Positions 28,953-39,048 of a stretch of 64,000 nt of DNA are shown piece after piece. Under the pieces are notes generated by a model, which worked only from the letters and a program-made list of their open reading frames with translations, had not been told where the DNA came from and ran no database searches. Each line of letters opens with the position of its first letter. Positions within the stretch are counted from its first letter, which is position 1. The position numbers were made by a program, and so were the translations under genes. The stretch spans positions 868,001 through 932,000 of the forward strand of contig JADKKE010000032.1 of assembly GCA_016720655.1 (NCBI GenBank), written 5' to 3'. This stretch comes from Bacteroidota bacterium (GTDB lineage: Bacteria > Bacteroidota > Bacteroidia > AKYH767-A > 2013-40CM-41-45).

Positions 28953-31136
28953 TTACTCTACAACAACAAATTTACTGGAAAAGATTTTTCCATCCTGTTC
29001 ACAGGAAAGTGAATAGACTCCGGCAGGCAATGTGGAAATTGAAATCTGTATCAGTTGTTTTGGTTCATTGTTATTTTCAACTGATTTTTCCATCACTGTT
29101 TTTCCTTGTTTGTCTCTGATTTGTACTATAAAATTAGTATTTGATCTTGAATTTAATTGAAGTGTAATTTCATCACTTGCAGGATTTGGATTGAGTTTCA
29201 TTGAGAACGTTTGTTCCAAAACATGTATTCCTGTTGGATCTTCAGCAATTGTAATGGAGTCGCAAAATGTGCATCCGGGAGCATCTGTAACACAAAGGAG
29301 ATAATTCCCGGGTTGCAATCCTGAAATTGAATCGGCTGAAGTTGTAAATGTTGGAGGTGATAGTGTGAATGAATATGGAGAAATTCCGCCGGAAGTAGTA
29401 TATGCAACTGCTCCATCATTACATCCTATGCAATTTGTTGGATAAACATTGATGTTATCAAAATGCACAGAGTCGGCGAAAGTGAAAGTAATCGAGTCAG
29501 AACAGGTACCTGCGTCGTGCATCAATACATAATAAAAACCTACAGGAAGATTGTGTAATGTATCGGCACCACTACTCAAACTTACACTGTGAATGTTGAT
29601 TCCATTCGAATCGTAAATATCGATCTGGTCAGGTACGATGCCAAATGTGTCAACATAAATATAGTTGATGGATGGCGTGCATGGATTCGGTACATATGAA
29701 TTCACGGAAGGCAAGCAATCCGGAGGATAGGGCAATGTTATTTCATACAAGCCGGAAGTTCCACCATAGCCATTTTCCAATACATAGATGCTGTTTCCAA
29801 AAATAGCATCATCTACAGGATGAGAAAATTCTGAAACGATACGTGTTGCATGGAGTGTAAAGTTCTGTAGAGTAGAATCATAATTCATATCCAGATGAAC
29901 CAAATCTTCAGATGGATCTACAAATGGTCCGATGGCTGTATCCGGAGTTATAGTGCAGCCACAGGAATCATAACCCTTTGTCCAGCTCAACATAAAACCA
30001 TCGCCCCGATAATCAGGATGCAGGATTTGATCGCGATCGAAAACCAAACCCAATGGTGACCTGTGTGCGGTAAATGTTCCCATTGTTATTCCCAGGTCGC
30101 TCGCATCGAGAACATTTCCATTGATCGTATCTCTGAATTTATCACAATCAGGACCATAGTTTTGAACCGGTGAATCAAGGATTGTTGCCGGAGGGATTTG
30201 TGGGTAGGTAGGATCATTGCTCCAAAATCCTTGCCTCCAGGACCGACTGAAATGATTGATCAGAGAATCTGCGTTTGGATCGAATGATGCAAATTGTTGT
30301 GGATTGTAAGTGTCTCCCATCTTCCACGGAAAACCATAGTGATGTCCTTTTTGCAACCAGTTCATTTCTTCATTGTGATCCCGATCTCCTGAATTTTCAA
30401 CCCCAAACAAATGTCCATCGGCATCGTAGGCCATGTCAAATGTATTACGAATTCCATTTGCAAAGACATAACCACTTGTGTCGAGCCACATGCTGTCATC
30501 CAGAAGTGTAATTGTTGTTGAATCATGTGTCGGAAGAATATATACTCTTGCCGTTAGTGGAACATTGCGTACGCCAGGATAAGCTCCATATCGTGTTTGT
30601 ATTTCACCATGATCTCCACGGGCTCCGCTACAGATAACAAGACTGTCACCATCCGGTGAAATTGTCATTCCACTAAAAAGATGGTCAAAGTAATCCGCTG
30701 TTTTATAAGGTACAGTTTCCATTAATGTTGACCAGATTCTGGTTCCATTTGTCTGCAACACTCCTTTTACAATTATTCCTGTCGTGAGTGCTGTTGCTGA
30801 TCCGTTGTTCCCGGAAATGTAAAAAACACTGTCATGGATGTCCATACCCTGCACATATTCGACACCATGATCCATAGCTGTGAATACAAGTGAATCGTAT
30901 GGTACTCCAGCTAGCGGTCGAATAACAACCCGAATGTTTCCCTGAGTGTCAGTGTAGTAAAGCAGACTGTCAATAGGATTTCTGGATACCCGAATTGCAC
31001 CATTGGCAATGGTTAGAATTCTGTTGATTCCAATTCCGGATGCAAGTGCCTGAGGATTACTCTGCGCATGAACCTGAGTGCTCTGATTCAGCAAGCAACA
31101 AATAAAAAATAACAATAAAGTGTAACGTTGAAACAT
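28953..31136 (-). CDS. Secreted PQQ-type sugar dehydrogenase-like protein with SprB repeat and T9SS tail
   Basis: A 727-residue exported protein. After a signal peptide (YTLLLFFICCLLNQSTQVHA) comes a six-blade propeller of the glucose/sorbosone dehydrogenase kind (about 30-470), with FDHLFSGMTISPDGDSLVI, GIRNTFDMAYDADGHLFGVE and HRSPLGLVFDRDQILHPDY. Then a beta region, a SprB-like repeat (CIGCNDGAVAYTTSGGISPY...LQPGNYLLCVTDAPGC), and a C-terminal T9SS type A sorting domain (MKLNPNPASDEITLQLN to the end). It would be exported by T9SS and attached to or released from the surface. Calcium and PQQ ligands cannot be assigned without alignment. It is the second such protein in the window, here intact. 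Confidence 0.85.
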   Translation of the reverse strand: MFQRYTLLLFFICCLLNQSTQVHAQSNPQALASGIGINRILTIANGAIRVSRNPIDSLLYYTDTQGNIRVVIRPLAGVPYDSLVFTAMDHGVEYVQGMDIHDSVFYISGNNGSATALTTGIIVKGVLQTNGTRIWSTLMETVPYKTADYFDHLFSGMTISPDGDSLVICSGARGDHGEIQTRYGAYPGVRNVPLTARVYILPTHDSTTITLLDDSMWLDTSGYVFANGIRNTFDMAYDADGHLFGVENSGDRDHNEEMNWLQKGHHYGFPWKMGDTYNPQQFASFDPNADSLINHFSRSWRQGFWSNDPTYPQIPPATILDSPVQNYGPDCDKFRDTINGNVLDASDLGITMGTFTAHRSPLGLVFDRDQILHPDYRGDGFMLSWTKGYDSCGCTITPDTAIGPFVDPSEDLVHLDMNYDSTLQNFTLHATRIVSEFSHPVDDAIFGNSIYVLENGYGGTSGLYEITLPYPPDCLPSVNSYVPNPCTPSINYIYVDTFGIVPDQIDIYDSNGINIHSVSLSSGADTLHNLPVGFYYVLMHDAGTCSDSITFTFADSVHFDNINVYPTNCIGCNDGAVAYTTSGGISPYSFTLSPPTFTTSADSISGLQPGNYLLCVTDAPGCTFCDSITIAEDPTGIHVLEQTFSMKLNPNPASDEITLQLNSRSNTNFIVQIRDKQGKTVMEKSVENNNEPKQLIQISISTLPAGVYSLSCEQDGKIFSSKFVVVE

Positions 31137-31543
31137 GATCTAAAGGATTAGTTTTATGAATAAGCTTAGATAAAGATAGCGTGCTCAAGCTTACCAAAGC
31201 GGTACTTGCAATAGTTTTGCTTTTGAAAAAATTTTGTTGGCGATCCGGTGAATATGTCTCCTGTGTATCAATCTCGAAAAATGTATTTTTACACACTTGT
31301 AAGTACTTGTATGTCAATTATATATAAATCAGGAAGTTTGAACGAATTTTTCATTTTTTAATTATCGGACATAGACTAGCCATAGACAATTCCTTATTGG
31401 GATTAGGTTATATTTTGAATTGTCCCTATTTTTAAACATAAAATTTTGAGCAAAATCGATTCATTTTCCTTTCACATTAAAAAAGGAAGGGCAATAAAGC
31501 GATGAAATTATTCTGGTTTGAATTCTTTTATTCTGAATGAAAT
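31137..31543. other. Divergent intergenic region upstream of tssE
   Basis: 407 bp between the leftward dehydrogenase and rightward tssEFG. It holds an 8-bp inverted repeat, gacaattc (31385-31392) and gaattgtc (31417-31424), 120 bp before the tssE start, which might be an operator. I find no perfect TTTG/TAnnTTTG promoter, and no copy of the palindrome seen at the tssD genes. Confidence 0.45.
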
Positions 31544-31981
31544 ATGAAAGATTATTTGACACAGCCGATTGATTTCGGAGGATTGACCCGAGGGGAAGAG
31601 CATACAAAATGCAGTCTTCAGCAATCCATTGCACAAAGAATTCATCTCTTTCTGGTTACCACACGGGGAGAATTCCGGACTGATCCGGATTTTGGGTGTA
31701 TCATCTGGGAGCATGATTTTGAGAACATGCCCAATATCAATACATGGAAGGACAAAATGATGGTCACCATAAAGGAAGGGCTCAAGCAATTTGAAACCCG
31801 ATTAATGAATCAGGAAGTAAGCATTGTAATTTCGCAGGAAGAATTTGCGGATGAAAAAGGCAATGCTTCCCGCAGAATCAAACGCAGACTGGATATTCGT
31901 GTGAAGGCAAATATGAAAAAAACCAATGAAGCTTTCTTGTTTGAAGAGACATTGTATATCAGTCCGGTTTGGCTGGATTAA
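31544..31981 (+). CDS. tssE: T6SS baseplate wedge protein TssE (gp25-like)
   Basis: 145 residues, the normal length of TssE. It matches the phage T4 gp25/lysozyme-like baseplate protein: SLQQSIAQRIHLFLVTTRGE, then the conserved RTDPDFGCIIWEHDFEN (the E-x-G-C turn region), and the late strand RRLDIRVKANM. TssE joins the sheath to the baseplate in the cytoplasm. It is the first gene of tssE-tssF-tssG, 44 bp before tssF, and the cluster order fits T6SS-iii of Bacteroidota. Confidence 0.93.
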   Translation: MKDYLTQPIDFGGLTRGEEHTKCSLQQSIAQRIHLFLVTTRGEFRTDPDFGCIIWEHDFENMPNINTWKDKMMVTIKEGLKQFETRLMNQEVSIVISQEEFADEKGNASRRIKRRLDIRVKANMKKTNEAFLFEETLYISPVWLD

Positions 31982-32025
31982 ATTTCAAGAACAATCTTTT
32001 TACCAATTAATATATTAAATTATCG

Positions 32026-33909
32026 ATGTCCAAAGGAATTGAGAATGTGCATGAATTAACAACCGAACGAATCCGGAGCAGGATGTTGAAGAACGCTGCG
32101 CGGATCTGGGGTGTAGAAAGTGAAGACATTGAATCTTCTTTTGATCCGCTGGTGACCATGATGATTGAAGCATGTGCAGCGGAGTTGAATAAAATTAATG
32201 GTGAAATCCTGTCTTCTCAAACACGCATTCTGAACAGGCTTGCAAGGATTTTATCTCCGGAAGCTCTTACTGGCCCTCATCCGGCACATGCTATTGCTCA
32301 TGCACGGTCTGTCGAACCATCTTGTGAATTGTCTCCGGATGTCCAGTTCTATACAGTGAAAAAAGTAAGTCTTACTGGAGCAGCGCAGCGTGAAGTGAAT
32401 AAAGAAATTTATTTTTCTCCATCCTCCAAAACAAGAATTTTTGATGCTGATGTAAAGTATGTTGCCTGCAATAATTTATTGTACGAATACAAAACACCGA
32501 GTGCACGTCAGGTAATTTCCGAAGGACCGGGGAATGGTTATTTGGAACCCTCCCAAATGTGGATTGCAATCGATATGAATGCCAAAGTGAATTCATTGCG
32601 TGACCTGTGTTTTTATTTTGACTGGAAAAATGATCCGGAACAGGAAACTTATTTGCACATGCTCCCGCTCACACGCTGGTCGATCAATGGTAAACCATTG
32701 AAAGTATCACATGGTTTACCTTCTGCCTATGCGGATGAAAACGATGGTGCCGGAACTTTGGCCGATCAGTTCGATTCAACATTGCGAGTGGAAGAGTTTA
32801 TCTCAACCTTTTATAAAAATCAGTTTTTTTCAGTGGAAGGTGATGAACCGGCGGATGATTTTTTACACAGTGCTAAATTGAATGTCCCGAAGGAGCTGGA
32901 AGAAATATTTTCAAAGCAGGTTTTGTCAAAAATACAAGGAACTTATCTGTGGATCAAACTTCAGTTTACCACCGCCTTCCCTTTGAATTCAATTTCGGAT
33001 CTGTATGTTTCCATCAATTGCTTTCCGGTGATTAACAGGCATCTCAATAAATTTACCTACCGACTGCAAAACACATTGAATATTGTACCCCTTGCTACGG
33101 ATGATTTGTTTCAGGACCTTATTAATATCTCCACATCCGAAGGAAAATCTTTTATGTCGAATCCTCTTGGTACCGGATTTCAAAATGAAGCAGGTTTTTA
33201 TACGCTGCGTTATGGAGGAGTGGAACGATTTGATGACCGTCAGTCAGTGGAGATGCTCAATAACATACTTGAATTATTGCGCGATGAAAGTGCAGCTTTC
33301 AGCTCCCTTGGTAATGACTTTATCAGTTCGTATATCCGGCAAATTAATCAATCCATCGCGATGATTGAAAATAGGCTGGACATGAAAGGCCAAAAAGCCA
33401 AGCCCGGACATTTTCTGTTGGTAAATCCGTATACCCCCGACGAAAACATATTTGTGATGTTCTGGTCGACGAACGGAGGGATAGCGAACCAAATCAAAGC
33501 CGGTACCAAACTTACAAGTTACTCCGGAGCAGAAATGCGTTCTGATTCTTTGCTGATGATGACAACAACTACCGGTGGGAAAGACTCTTTGAATGAAAAT
33601 GAAAGAATCACAGCCTATAAAAAAGCATTGTTGACACACGATCGTGTGATCACTGAGCAGGATATCCGGAATTTTTGTTTTCATGAATTGGGCAGTCTCA
33701 TCCGAAAAGTGGATGTGCGAAAAAACTGGGAAGTGGTGAACCAACGAACACATGGTATTCGCAGGGTATTGGAAGTTGTCCTGACACCAGCGCGTAATCA
33801 TTCTTTAAACCAGGGAGAATGGAACAACCTGGCGAAAGAGGTGAAAGTTAAACTGGAATTGCAGTCGACATCTTTTTTACCGGTAAAAGTACTTGTCGAA
33901 AATAATTAA
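32026..33909 (+). CDS. tssF: T6SS baseplate protein TssF
   Basis: 627 residues, usual for TssF. The N-terminal segment ESSFDPLVTMMIEACAAEL and the early LARILSPEALTGPHPAHAIA follow the family pattern of contacting the baseplate hub. The mid-region TRWSINGKPL and the C-terminal GTKLTSYSGAEM...TTTTGGKDSLNENERITAYK are also typical. TssF forms the wedge with TssG and TssE. It lies 44 bp after tssE and 20 bp before tssG, so all three are likely one transcript. Confidence 0.93.
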   Translation: MSKGIENVHELTTERIRSRMLKNAARIWGVESEDIESSFDPLVTMMIEACAAELNKINGEILSSQTRILNRLARILSPEALTGPHPAHAIAHARSVEPSCELSPDVQFYTVKKVSLTGAAQREVNKEIYFSPSSKTRIFDADVKYVACNNLLYEYKTPSARQVISEGPGNGYLEPSQMWIAIDMNAKVNSLRDLCFYFDWKNDPEQETYLHMLPLTRWSINGKPLKVSHGLPSAYADENDGAGTLADQFDSTLRVEEFISTFYKNQFFSVEGDEPADDFLHSAKLNVPKELEEIFSKQVLSKIQGTYLWIKLQFTTAFPLNSISDLYVSINCFPVINRHLNKFTYRLQNTLNIVPLATDDLFQDLINISTSEGKSFMSNPLGTGFQNEAGFYTLRYGGVERFDDRQSVEMLNNILELLRDESAAFSSLGNDFISSYIRQINQSIAMIENRLDMKGQKAKPGHFLLVNPYTPDENIFVMFWSTNGGIANQIKAGTKLTSYSGAEMRSDSLLMMTTTTGGKDSLNENERITAYKKALLTHDRVITEQDIRNFCFHELGSLIRKVDVRKNWEVVNQRTHGIRRVLEVVLTPARNHSLNQGEWNNLAKEVKVKLELQSTSFLPVKVLVENN

Positions 33910-33929
33910 AATAAATTTTCAATTTTCCA

Positions 33930-34868
33930 ATGATCAACGAAGAAACAATATCTGAAATATTACTTGACATCCCTCTGGATCTGAGAGCGGAAGTGGTTGT
34001 TTCTGATCTTGTAAGAAAGGGATTGGATCCAAATGAATTGTTTATTCAACCTCTGGGTCTTTTCAAACGAAAATTCAGTAAGGATATCGCGAATGTAGAA
34101 TCTGTGGAATTTGGAAACAGTAAACCAGTGATGGTGATGAAAATTCACCGTGAAGGTTTATATGATGTACTTCCACAATCGATTTTTCATTTTGGTGCCA
34201 AGAAACCCAAAGCATTCAAAACTGTTTCCACGATGGTTCAGGAAACACGGCAAAGGGTTGAAGAGGAGGCGAGAGCACGAAGTTATTTTTTCGCGTATGA
34301 ATTGGAGTTCTTCAAACACCGACTGACCATCGAACTCCAGGAACAGAAACTTTTGGAGACAATCTCCTACACAATGGACGATGAAAAAATCCTAAGCTAC
34401 TGGGATCTTCCCGAGTTCATGGATCAGCGTCAGAAAGGCATCTTGTTTTACCTGCTTCCCATTATTCATAAAATTCGCGGATCAGTTCCCCTTATGGAAG
34501 AAGCTTATTCAACAATTCTGAAAACTAAAGTTAAAATTAAAAAGGAAACCTTTGGGAATCCGGGAAATAAAACCGGATTGAATATGAATGTCCTTGGTAA
34601 GATGGATTTATCTGTGAATTCAATTATTGGTGATAGCGACTACACCATTTTTGATTGTCTGCGAATAGAAGTTGGACCGATCAAATCGAATACAATATTT
34701 GAATTTTTACCGGGAGGAAACAGCCGAAAAATTCTCGACCATCTGAACAGTCTATTCATTCCATTTACTGTTGAAAATAAAGTTCACATTGTCACTGAAA
34801 AAAAGCAATGGCAGCTGGACGCAGAAAATAAAAATGCCGGTCGCCTTGGGTATTCAGCTTATGTTTGA
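33930..34868 (+). CDS. tssG: T6SS baseplate protein TssG
   Basis: 312 residues. Gene order directly after tssF and the family layout support TssG: N-terminal helical part (ISEILLDIPLDLRAEVVVSDL), the FKRKFSKDIANVESVEFG region, and a C-terminal beta part (ILGDSDYTIFD-like segment SIIGDSDYTIFDCLRIEVGP). TssG sits in two copies per wedge with TssF and contacts the trimeric hub. Divergence from proteobacterial TssG is expected for subtype iii. The gene ends 36 bp from the convergent response regulator gene, closing the tssEFG operon. Confidence 0.88.
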   Translation: MINEETISEILLDIPLDLRAEVVVSDLVRKGLDPNELFIQPLGLFKRKFSKDIANVESVEFGNSKPVMVMKIHREGLYDVLPQSIFHFGAKKPKAFKTVSTMVQETRQRVEEEARARSYFFAYELEFFKHRLTIELQEQKLLETISYTMDDEKILSYWDLPEFMDQRQKGILFYLLPIIHKIRGSVPLMEEAYSTILKTKVKIKKETFGNPGNKTGLNMNVLGKMDLSVNSIIGDSDYTIFDCLRIEVGPIKSNTIFEFLPGGNSRKILDHLNSLFIPFTVENKVHIVTEKKQWQLDAENKNAGRLGYSAYV

Positions 34869-34904
34869 AACCAGATATCGGTCCGGATACAATCATAGGC
34901 CAGG

Positions 34905-35543
34905 CTATGCCAATCCGCTTTTAAATGCTTTCGCTACTGCTTCCGCTTTTGAATTAACCTGAAGTTTGTCGTAAATATTTTTAATATGAAATTTTACGGT
35001 ATCAATGCTTAGAAAGCAGGCATCAGCAATCATTTTGTAACTCATTCCTTTGACCAGGTGTTGTAAAATTTCTTTCTCTCGTTCTGTTAAATCAAATTCC
35101 TGCTTTTGTGATTGAGATCTGAAGATGGAGAACTTCTCCAGAACTTTTCGTGCCACTGAAGGACTCATGGGCGAGCCGCCTGCATTGGCTTCATTGATTG
35201 CTTCCAGGAGACGCGCCGGTGCAGTGTTTTTTAACAAATACCCGGAAGCCCCTGCGCAAATGGCGTCAAATATTTTGTCATTGTCTTCAATGACAGTTTG
35301 CATGATGATGAGTACAGCAGGATAGTGTTCTTTAATCAGTCGGACCGCTTCAATGCCATTTGTACCCGGCATTTCAATGTCCATTAGAATTACATCCGGA
35401 ACTGCACGTTGAATTTTTTGTATCGTATTGTTTGCATCCGGAAATGAACCTACGCAGGAATAGCCTTGTGTTCCATTGATGAGTTGTGTGAGCATTTCAC
35501 GCAATAAACGGTTGTCTTCAAAGATTGCAACATTTACAGCCAT
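34905..35543 (-). CDS. NarL/LuxR-family response regulator inside the T6SS locus
   Basis: 212 residues. Receiver domain with acidic residues near E9/D10 (AIFEDNRLL) and phospho-acceptor D55 (VILMDIEMPGTNG), then a LuxR-type HTH (about 150-207; LTEREKEILQHLVKGMSYKM, CFLSIDTVKFHIKNIYDKL). It follows the propeller kinase by 27 bp on the same strand, so the two form a pair. Its place between core baseplate genes and the effector island suggests it controls T6SS genes, possibly through the palindromes at the tssD promoters; this is inference. Confidence 0.93.
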   Translation of the reverse strand: MAVNVAIFEDNRLLREMLTQLINGTQGYSCVGSFPDANNTIQKIQRAVPDVILMDIEMPGTNGIEAVRLIKEHYPAVLIIMQTVIEDNDKIFDAICAGASGYLLKNTAPARLLEAINEANAGGSPMSPSVARKVLEKFSIFRSQSQKQEFDLTEREKEILQHLVKGMSYKMIADACFLSIDTVKFHIKNIYDKLQVNSKAEAVAKAFKSGLA

Positions 35544-35570
35544 GGACGTATTTTTAGGATAATGAAAAGG

Positions 35571-38500
35571 TTATTTAATTGCTTTCAATAAAATTTCAAA
35601 TCGTGTGCCGGTTCCTGGCAGAGTGGAAATGTCAAGCTTCGCACCAATTTCCCTGCATCTGCTTTGAATATTTTTCATGCCATTCCCATCATGCGATTTT
35701 GAGAGCTCGAATCCTTTTCCGTTGTCTTCGATACTCAGTCGGATTTGTTTTTGATCCTGACGAAAATGAACCTTAACAAAGGTGCAAGCGCTGTGTTTTG
35801 CTGCGTTGTTGATTAACTCCTTAAAGACAAGATAAATATTTCTTCTGACATTCATAGGAAGGGAAATATTTTCAAGAATTTCATCACCTTCAAAGTGAAA
35901 ATCAATATTTTTCGCTTCAAGGATAGTTGAACCAAATCGTCGCATCCTGGCACTTACACTTTCGAGTTTATCATTTCCCGGGTTGATCACCCAGATAATA
36001 TCGTTCATATTTTCAATCAAGCCTCTCGCTGTCTCTGCAATTTTCTCCATGTATCCACTCGCTTTGTCTGCCGGCATGTGTGCTGCCAGATCACTCATCA
36101 GAGCAATGCTACTGATGGCGGAACCAATATCGTCATGCAAATCTCTGGAAATATCATTTCTCAGATCATGTGCGAGGATAGTTTGACGCAGTTTGATACG
36201 CTGTCGATGACTATACAAAGCAAAAACAAGTGAAAGAAAGATAATTGACAGCAAGGTCAAAAAAACCGGAGATTTGTAGACGGGTAATTTAATTGTAAGT
36301 GAAAGTGGAATACTTATTTCTTTCCAATTTATTCCATCCAACGATGATCGAAGTTGAAATTTGTATTTACCTGAAGGAAGTTGTGAATAGTATACTTCTC
36401 GCTCTAAATTTAAGTTCACCCAGTCTTCGTTAAAGCCAATTAGCTTACAAGAGAATTGGATGCCATTCGCATTGAGTACATCCGGACAGGTATATCTGAA
36501 GCGAATATTGTTTTGTTGATGTGAAAGCTGAATCTCATTGCCTTCAATCGATTGCTCTTCTCCATTGACCCAAATTCCGGTTATGAGAGGTGGGTGAAGA
36601 GTATGAAAAAATTTGCTTTGAACCGCATCGAATGAAACGATGCCATTGGATGTAGTAAATGTAACCTGATTTCTTGCTTGATTCAGGAATGCACCTCCAT
36701 TGAAATTTGTTTCCAGGAGGCCATCCTCCAAGCCAAATTCATTGGTGATTCCCGACCGGCTGTCATAACGGAGCAATTGGTTATCAGTTGTTATCCAAAG
36801 CAAGGACTGCTCTGTGCACACAATTCGTTTTATAATTGAAGATTTTGTTTGCCTGAGATCAAAAATTTGACTTATTGTTTTTTCACCCGAATTGTAAGAG
36901 TACAATCCCGTTGATGTACCGATCCAGATTTTTCCGCCAGGGTCAGTCGCAAGATCATGAATTCTGGGAATGGTGTTGTCCTTTTCCCGAAGTATTTCAT
37001 TGCTGAAGTTTTGTTTCTCGTGATCGAAAATAGCAAGCCCATCACCATTTACATATCCAAAATAAATGTTGTGATCTCTGTCTTCTGTTGCGCACGAAAA
37101 TGACTTCAATGGAAAAAAGTTTAATCCGGATGGAGCACTTGAATAAAATTTCCAGCTTTTTTCATTTAGATTGTAGCAGAAAATACCCGAAATATTGACC
37201 ATGGAAATCCAGACACGATTCAATTGATCGTGGTACATAGCCAGAATCGGAATCGCCTGCTTTAAAAGTTCCGGGCAACCCGGGATAACACGAATTGACT
37301 TAAGTGATTGATCCAGTTCGTTGAAAATATAATTTCCCGTCAAGCTGGAAATTATCCAGTCATTATTCTGCAGTTTACAAAGACGTAAAGTATGAGTCAG
37401 GTGATTTGGATTCCCATTGGGAAAAAGAACATTTGAATTCCCTGATTTTAAATCTGCTTTAATCAAACCCAGACTTGAGTAGGAGGAGAGCAATGCTGTT
37501 GAATCATTCAGCAGTACTGCATCCTGGATATCCGGAGGGTCAAATCGTCGGCTGTCTGCACTTCCTGAATACAGTATATATTTGAATACAGATGAAAGCA
37601 CAGAGGACTTGTTTAAGCCTTTTGTACTGGCAACCCAGAGAAGGTGATTTGCATCTTCGTATACATAGGAAATGTGATCACCGGAAATTGAGTGTTCATC
37701 ATCGGAATTAGAAAGAAAACGTATTGTAGTTTGACGGAATGGATCAGCGATGATAAGTCCTTTGCCATCGGTTGCCAGACAAATTCTGCCATCATGAAGA
37801 AACGTCATCAATACACTGCTATCTTGTCCGGTTCGCCCGGCTTGTGTATATCTTATTTTGTAATCGTCTGAAAATTTCAACAGGCTGTCGTTCGAATTAA
37901 AAAGAGCATGAGCCCAGACAGATCCATCCTGTTGAATTGCAAGTGAATTAAAATAAGGTTGGGTTAGTTCTGATTTCCATGTTTCCAAAGCACCACCGGT
38001 GGCTTTCAGATGAAAGAGTTTTCCTTTCCAAACAATCCAGGCAGTTTGATATTGGTCAAGGACCAGACTTTTGATCTCTCGGATAAAATTTCCATGTTCA
38101 GTATGGAAGTCATTGAATGAAAGAATCCGCAGGACCTGAAAGTTCGTATCCAATTCAGCGACTATTTTAGAGGTAGCCAGCCAATAGGATTTCCCGGGAA
38201 CCGATCCCAGAATTCTGACAGGCTCTTGGTGCCGGACAATTGCGTCAGTCAGTGGAATTTGCTCAATTTGCCCTGAGTAATCAAAGCGAATTAAACCGCG
38301 GGATGTACCTGCTATCAATTTTCCGGATGGAGTTGGAAGGATAGAATAGACTGTATCAATTCCATTTTTTATTCCAAATGTCGTAAATGATGACCCATCA
38401 AACCTCTGAATTCCAATGTCTGTAGCTAGCCAAAGAAATCCATGTACATCAGTAGTTATCTGATGAATGCGGTTATGAGTATATCCTTCCTGAATTTTGA

Positions 38501-38579
38501 AATGGCTGAACTTTAAGGGCTGAGCACTCAGCTGCTGAAAATGAAGAGAGAGTAAAAGAAAAAAGAAATAGCGGATCAT
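35571..38579 (-). CDS. Propeller sensor histidine kinase (HisKA_3 type) inside the T6SS locus
   Basis: 1002 residues. A signal peptide (MIRYFFFLLLSLHFQQLSA), then regulator propeller repeats (DVHGFLWLATDIGIQRFDG, PGGKIWIGTSTGLYSYNSG), a Y_Y_Y domain (ENDWVNL-like NEDWVNLNLEREVYYSQLP), one membrane helix (SPVFLTLLSIIFLSLVFAL), and a NarX-type kinase with phospho-accepting His in DLHDDIGSAISSIALMSD (near 813) and HATPase with ELINNAAKHS and DNGKGF. It detects an external signal and probably phosphorylates the NarL-type regulator encoded next. The signal is unknown; location suggests a contact, nutrient or envelope cue for T6SS. Confidence 0.93.
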   Translation of the reverse strand: MIRYFFFLLLSLHFQQLSAQPLKFSHFKIQEGYTHNRIHQITTDVHGFLWLATDIGIQRFDGSSFTTFGIKNGIDTVYSILPTPSGKLIAGTSRGLIRFDYSGQIEQIPLTDAIVRHQEPVRILGSVPGKSYWLATSKIVAELDTNFQVLRILSFNDFHTEHGNFIREIKSLVLDQYQTAWIVWKGKLFHLKATGGALETWKSELTQPYFNSLAIQQDGSVWAHALFNSNDSLLKFSDDYKIRYTQAGRTGQDSSVLMTFLHDGRICLATDGKGLIIADPFRQTTIRFLSNSDDEHSISGDHISYVYEDANHLLWVASTKGLNKSSVLSSVFKYILYSGSADSRRFDPPDIQDAVLLNDSTALLSSYSSLGLIKADLKSGNSNVLFPNGNPNHLTHTLRLCKLQNNDWIISSLTGNYIFNELDQSLKSIRVIPGCPELLKQAIPILAMYHDQLNRVWISMVNISGIFCYNLNEKSWKFYSSAPSGLNFFPLKSFSCATEDRDHNIYFGYVNGDGLAIFDHEKQNFSNEILREKDNTIPRIHDLATDPGGKIWIGTSTGLYSYNSGEKTISQIFDLRQTKSSIIKRIVCTEQSLLWITTDNQLLRYDSRSGITNEFGLEDGLLETNFNGGAFLNQARNQVTFTTSNGIVSFDAVQSKFFHTLHPPLITGIWVNGEEQSIEGNEIQLSHQQNNIRFRYTCPDVLNANGIQFSCKLIGFNEDWVNLNLEREVYYSQLPSGKYKFQLRSSLDGINWKEISIPLSLTIKLPVYKSPVFLTLLSIIFLSLVFALYSHRQRIKLRQTILAHDLRNDISRDLHDDIGSAISSIALMSDLAAHMPADKASGYMEKIAETARGLIENMNDIIWVINPGNDKLESVSARMRRFGSTILEAKNIDFHFEGDEILENISLPMNVRRNIYLVFKELINNAAKHSACTFVKVHFRQDQKQIRLSIEDNGKGFELSKSHDGNGMKNIQSRCREIGAKLDISTLPGTGTRFEILLKAIK

Positions 38580-38644
38580 CGTGTCATCAACATGAAAATG
38601 ATCTGCTAATTTATGGGAAAAATTGGAATAGCAATTCTATGACT

Positions 38645-38669
38645 GAATTCAATCTGAAATATTGAATTC
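38645..38669. repeat. Perfect 9-bp inverted repeat upstream of the kinase gene
   Basis: gaattcaat (38645-38653) and attgaattc (38661-38669) with a 7-bp loop, lying 66 bp upstream of the kinase start and 26 bp past the stop of the small upstream gene. It could be an operator or a weak terminator. Confidence 0.4.
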
Positions 38670-38694
38670 CATCCGGGAAGGATGAGTCATCTGA

Positions 38695-38952
38695 TCAATC
38701 CATTGGATATCTGTGGAAGCGCAGACTATCGTAAGGATCAAATTCAAATTCTATTTGTTCGTCAGTGAGGGCAAAAGATTTTTCAAAAACACCTTGTTCG
38801 CATTTGTAATATTCCACTTTTTCATCCGGGAAAATCCAGGCAAAATAGGCAAGACCGTTTTTTGCATCCATGAAAAATCCTTTTCCGTTTTCTTCTGAAA
38901 ACAGATATTTTCGGTTCCATTCGTTATTGCGAGCTGAGATGCGTTGAAACAT
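38695..38952 (-). CDS. Small hypothetical protein, positional candidate for immunity
   Basis: 85 residues, acidic and aromatic (YFAWIFPDEKVEYYKCEQG, EIEFEFDPYDSLRFHRY-like end), with no signal peptide or membrane helix. I do not recognise a family. It follows the pesticin-like hydrolase by 96 bp on the same strand, which is the usual place for an immunity gene. However, a cell-wall hydrolase would normally need a periplasmic inhibitor, and this protein has no export signal. It could therefore be an accessory or a chaperone instead. Confidence 0.55.
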   Translation of the reverse strand: MFQRISARNNEWNRKYLFSEENGKGFFMDAKNGLAYFAWIFPDEKVEYYKCEQGVFEKSFALTDEQIEFEFDPYDSLRFHRYPMD

Positions 38953-39048
38953 AAGAGTATTTAAGGTCTGAAATATTTTATCAGTTCATTGTTTTAGTCG
39001 CCTAAATTTGGAAGAGTGAAAGGATCGATGGGGTTCATTTCAATGAAC

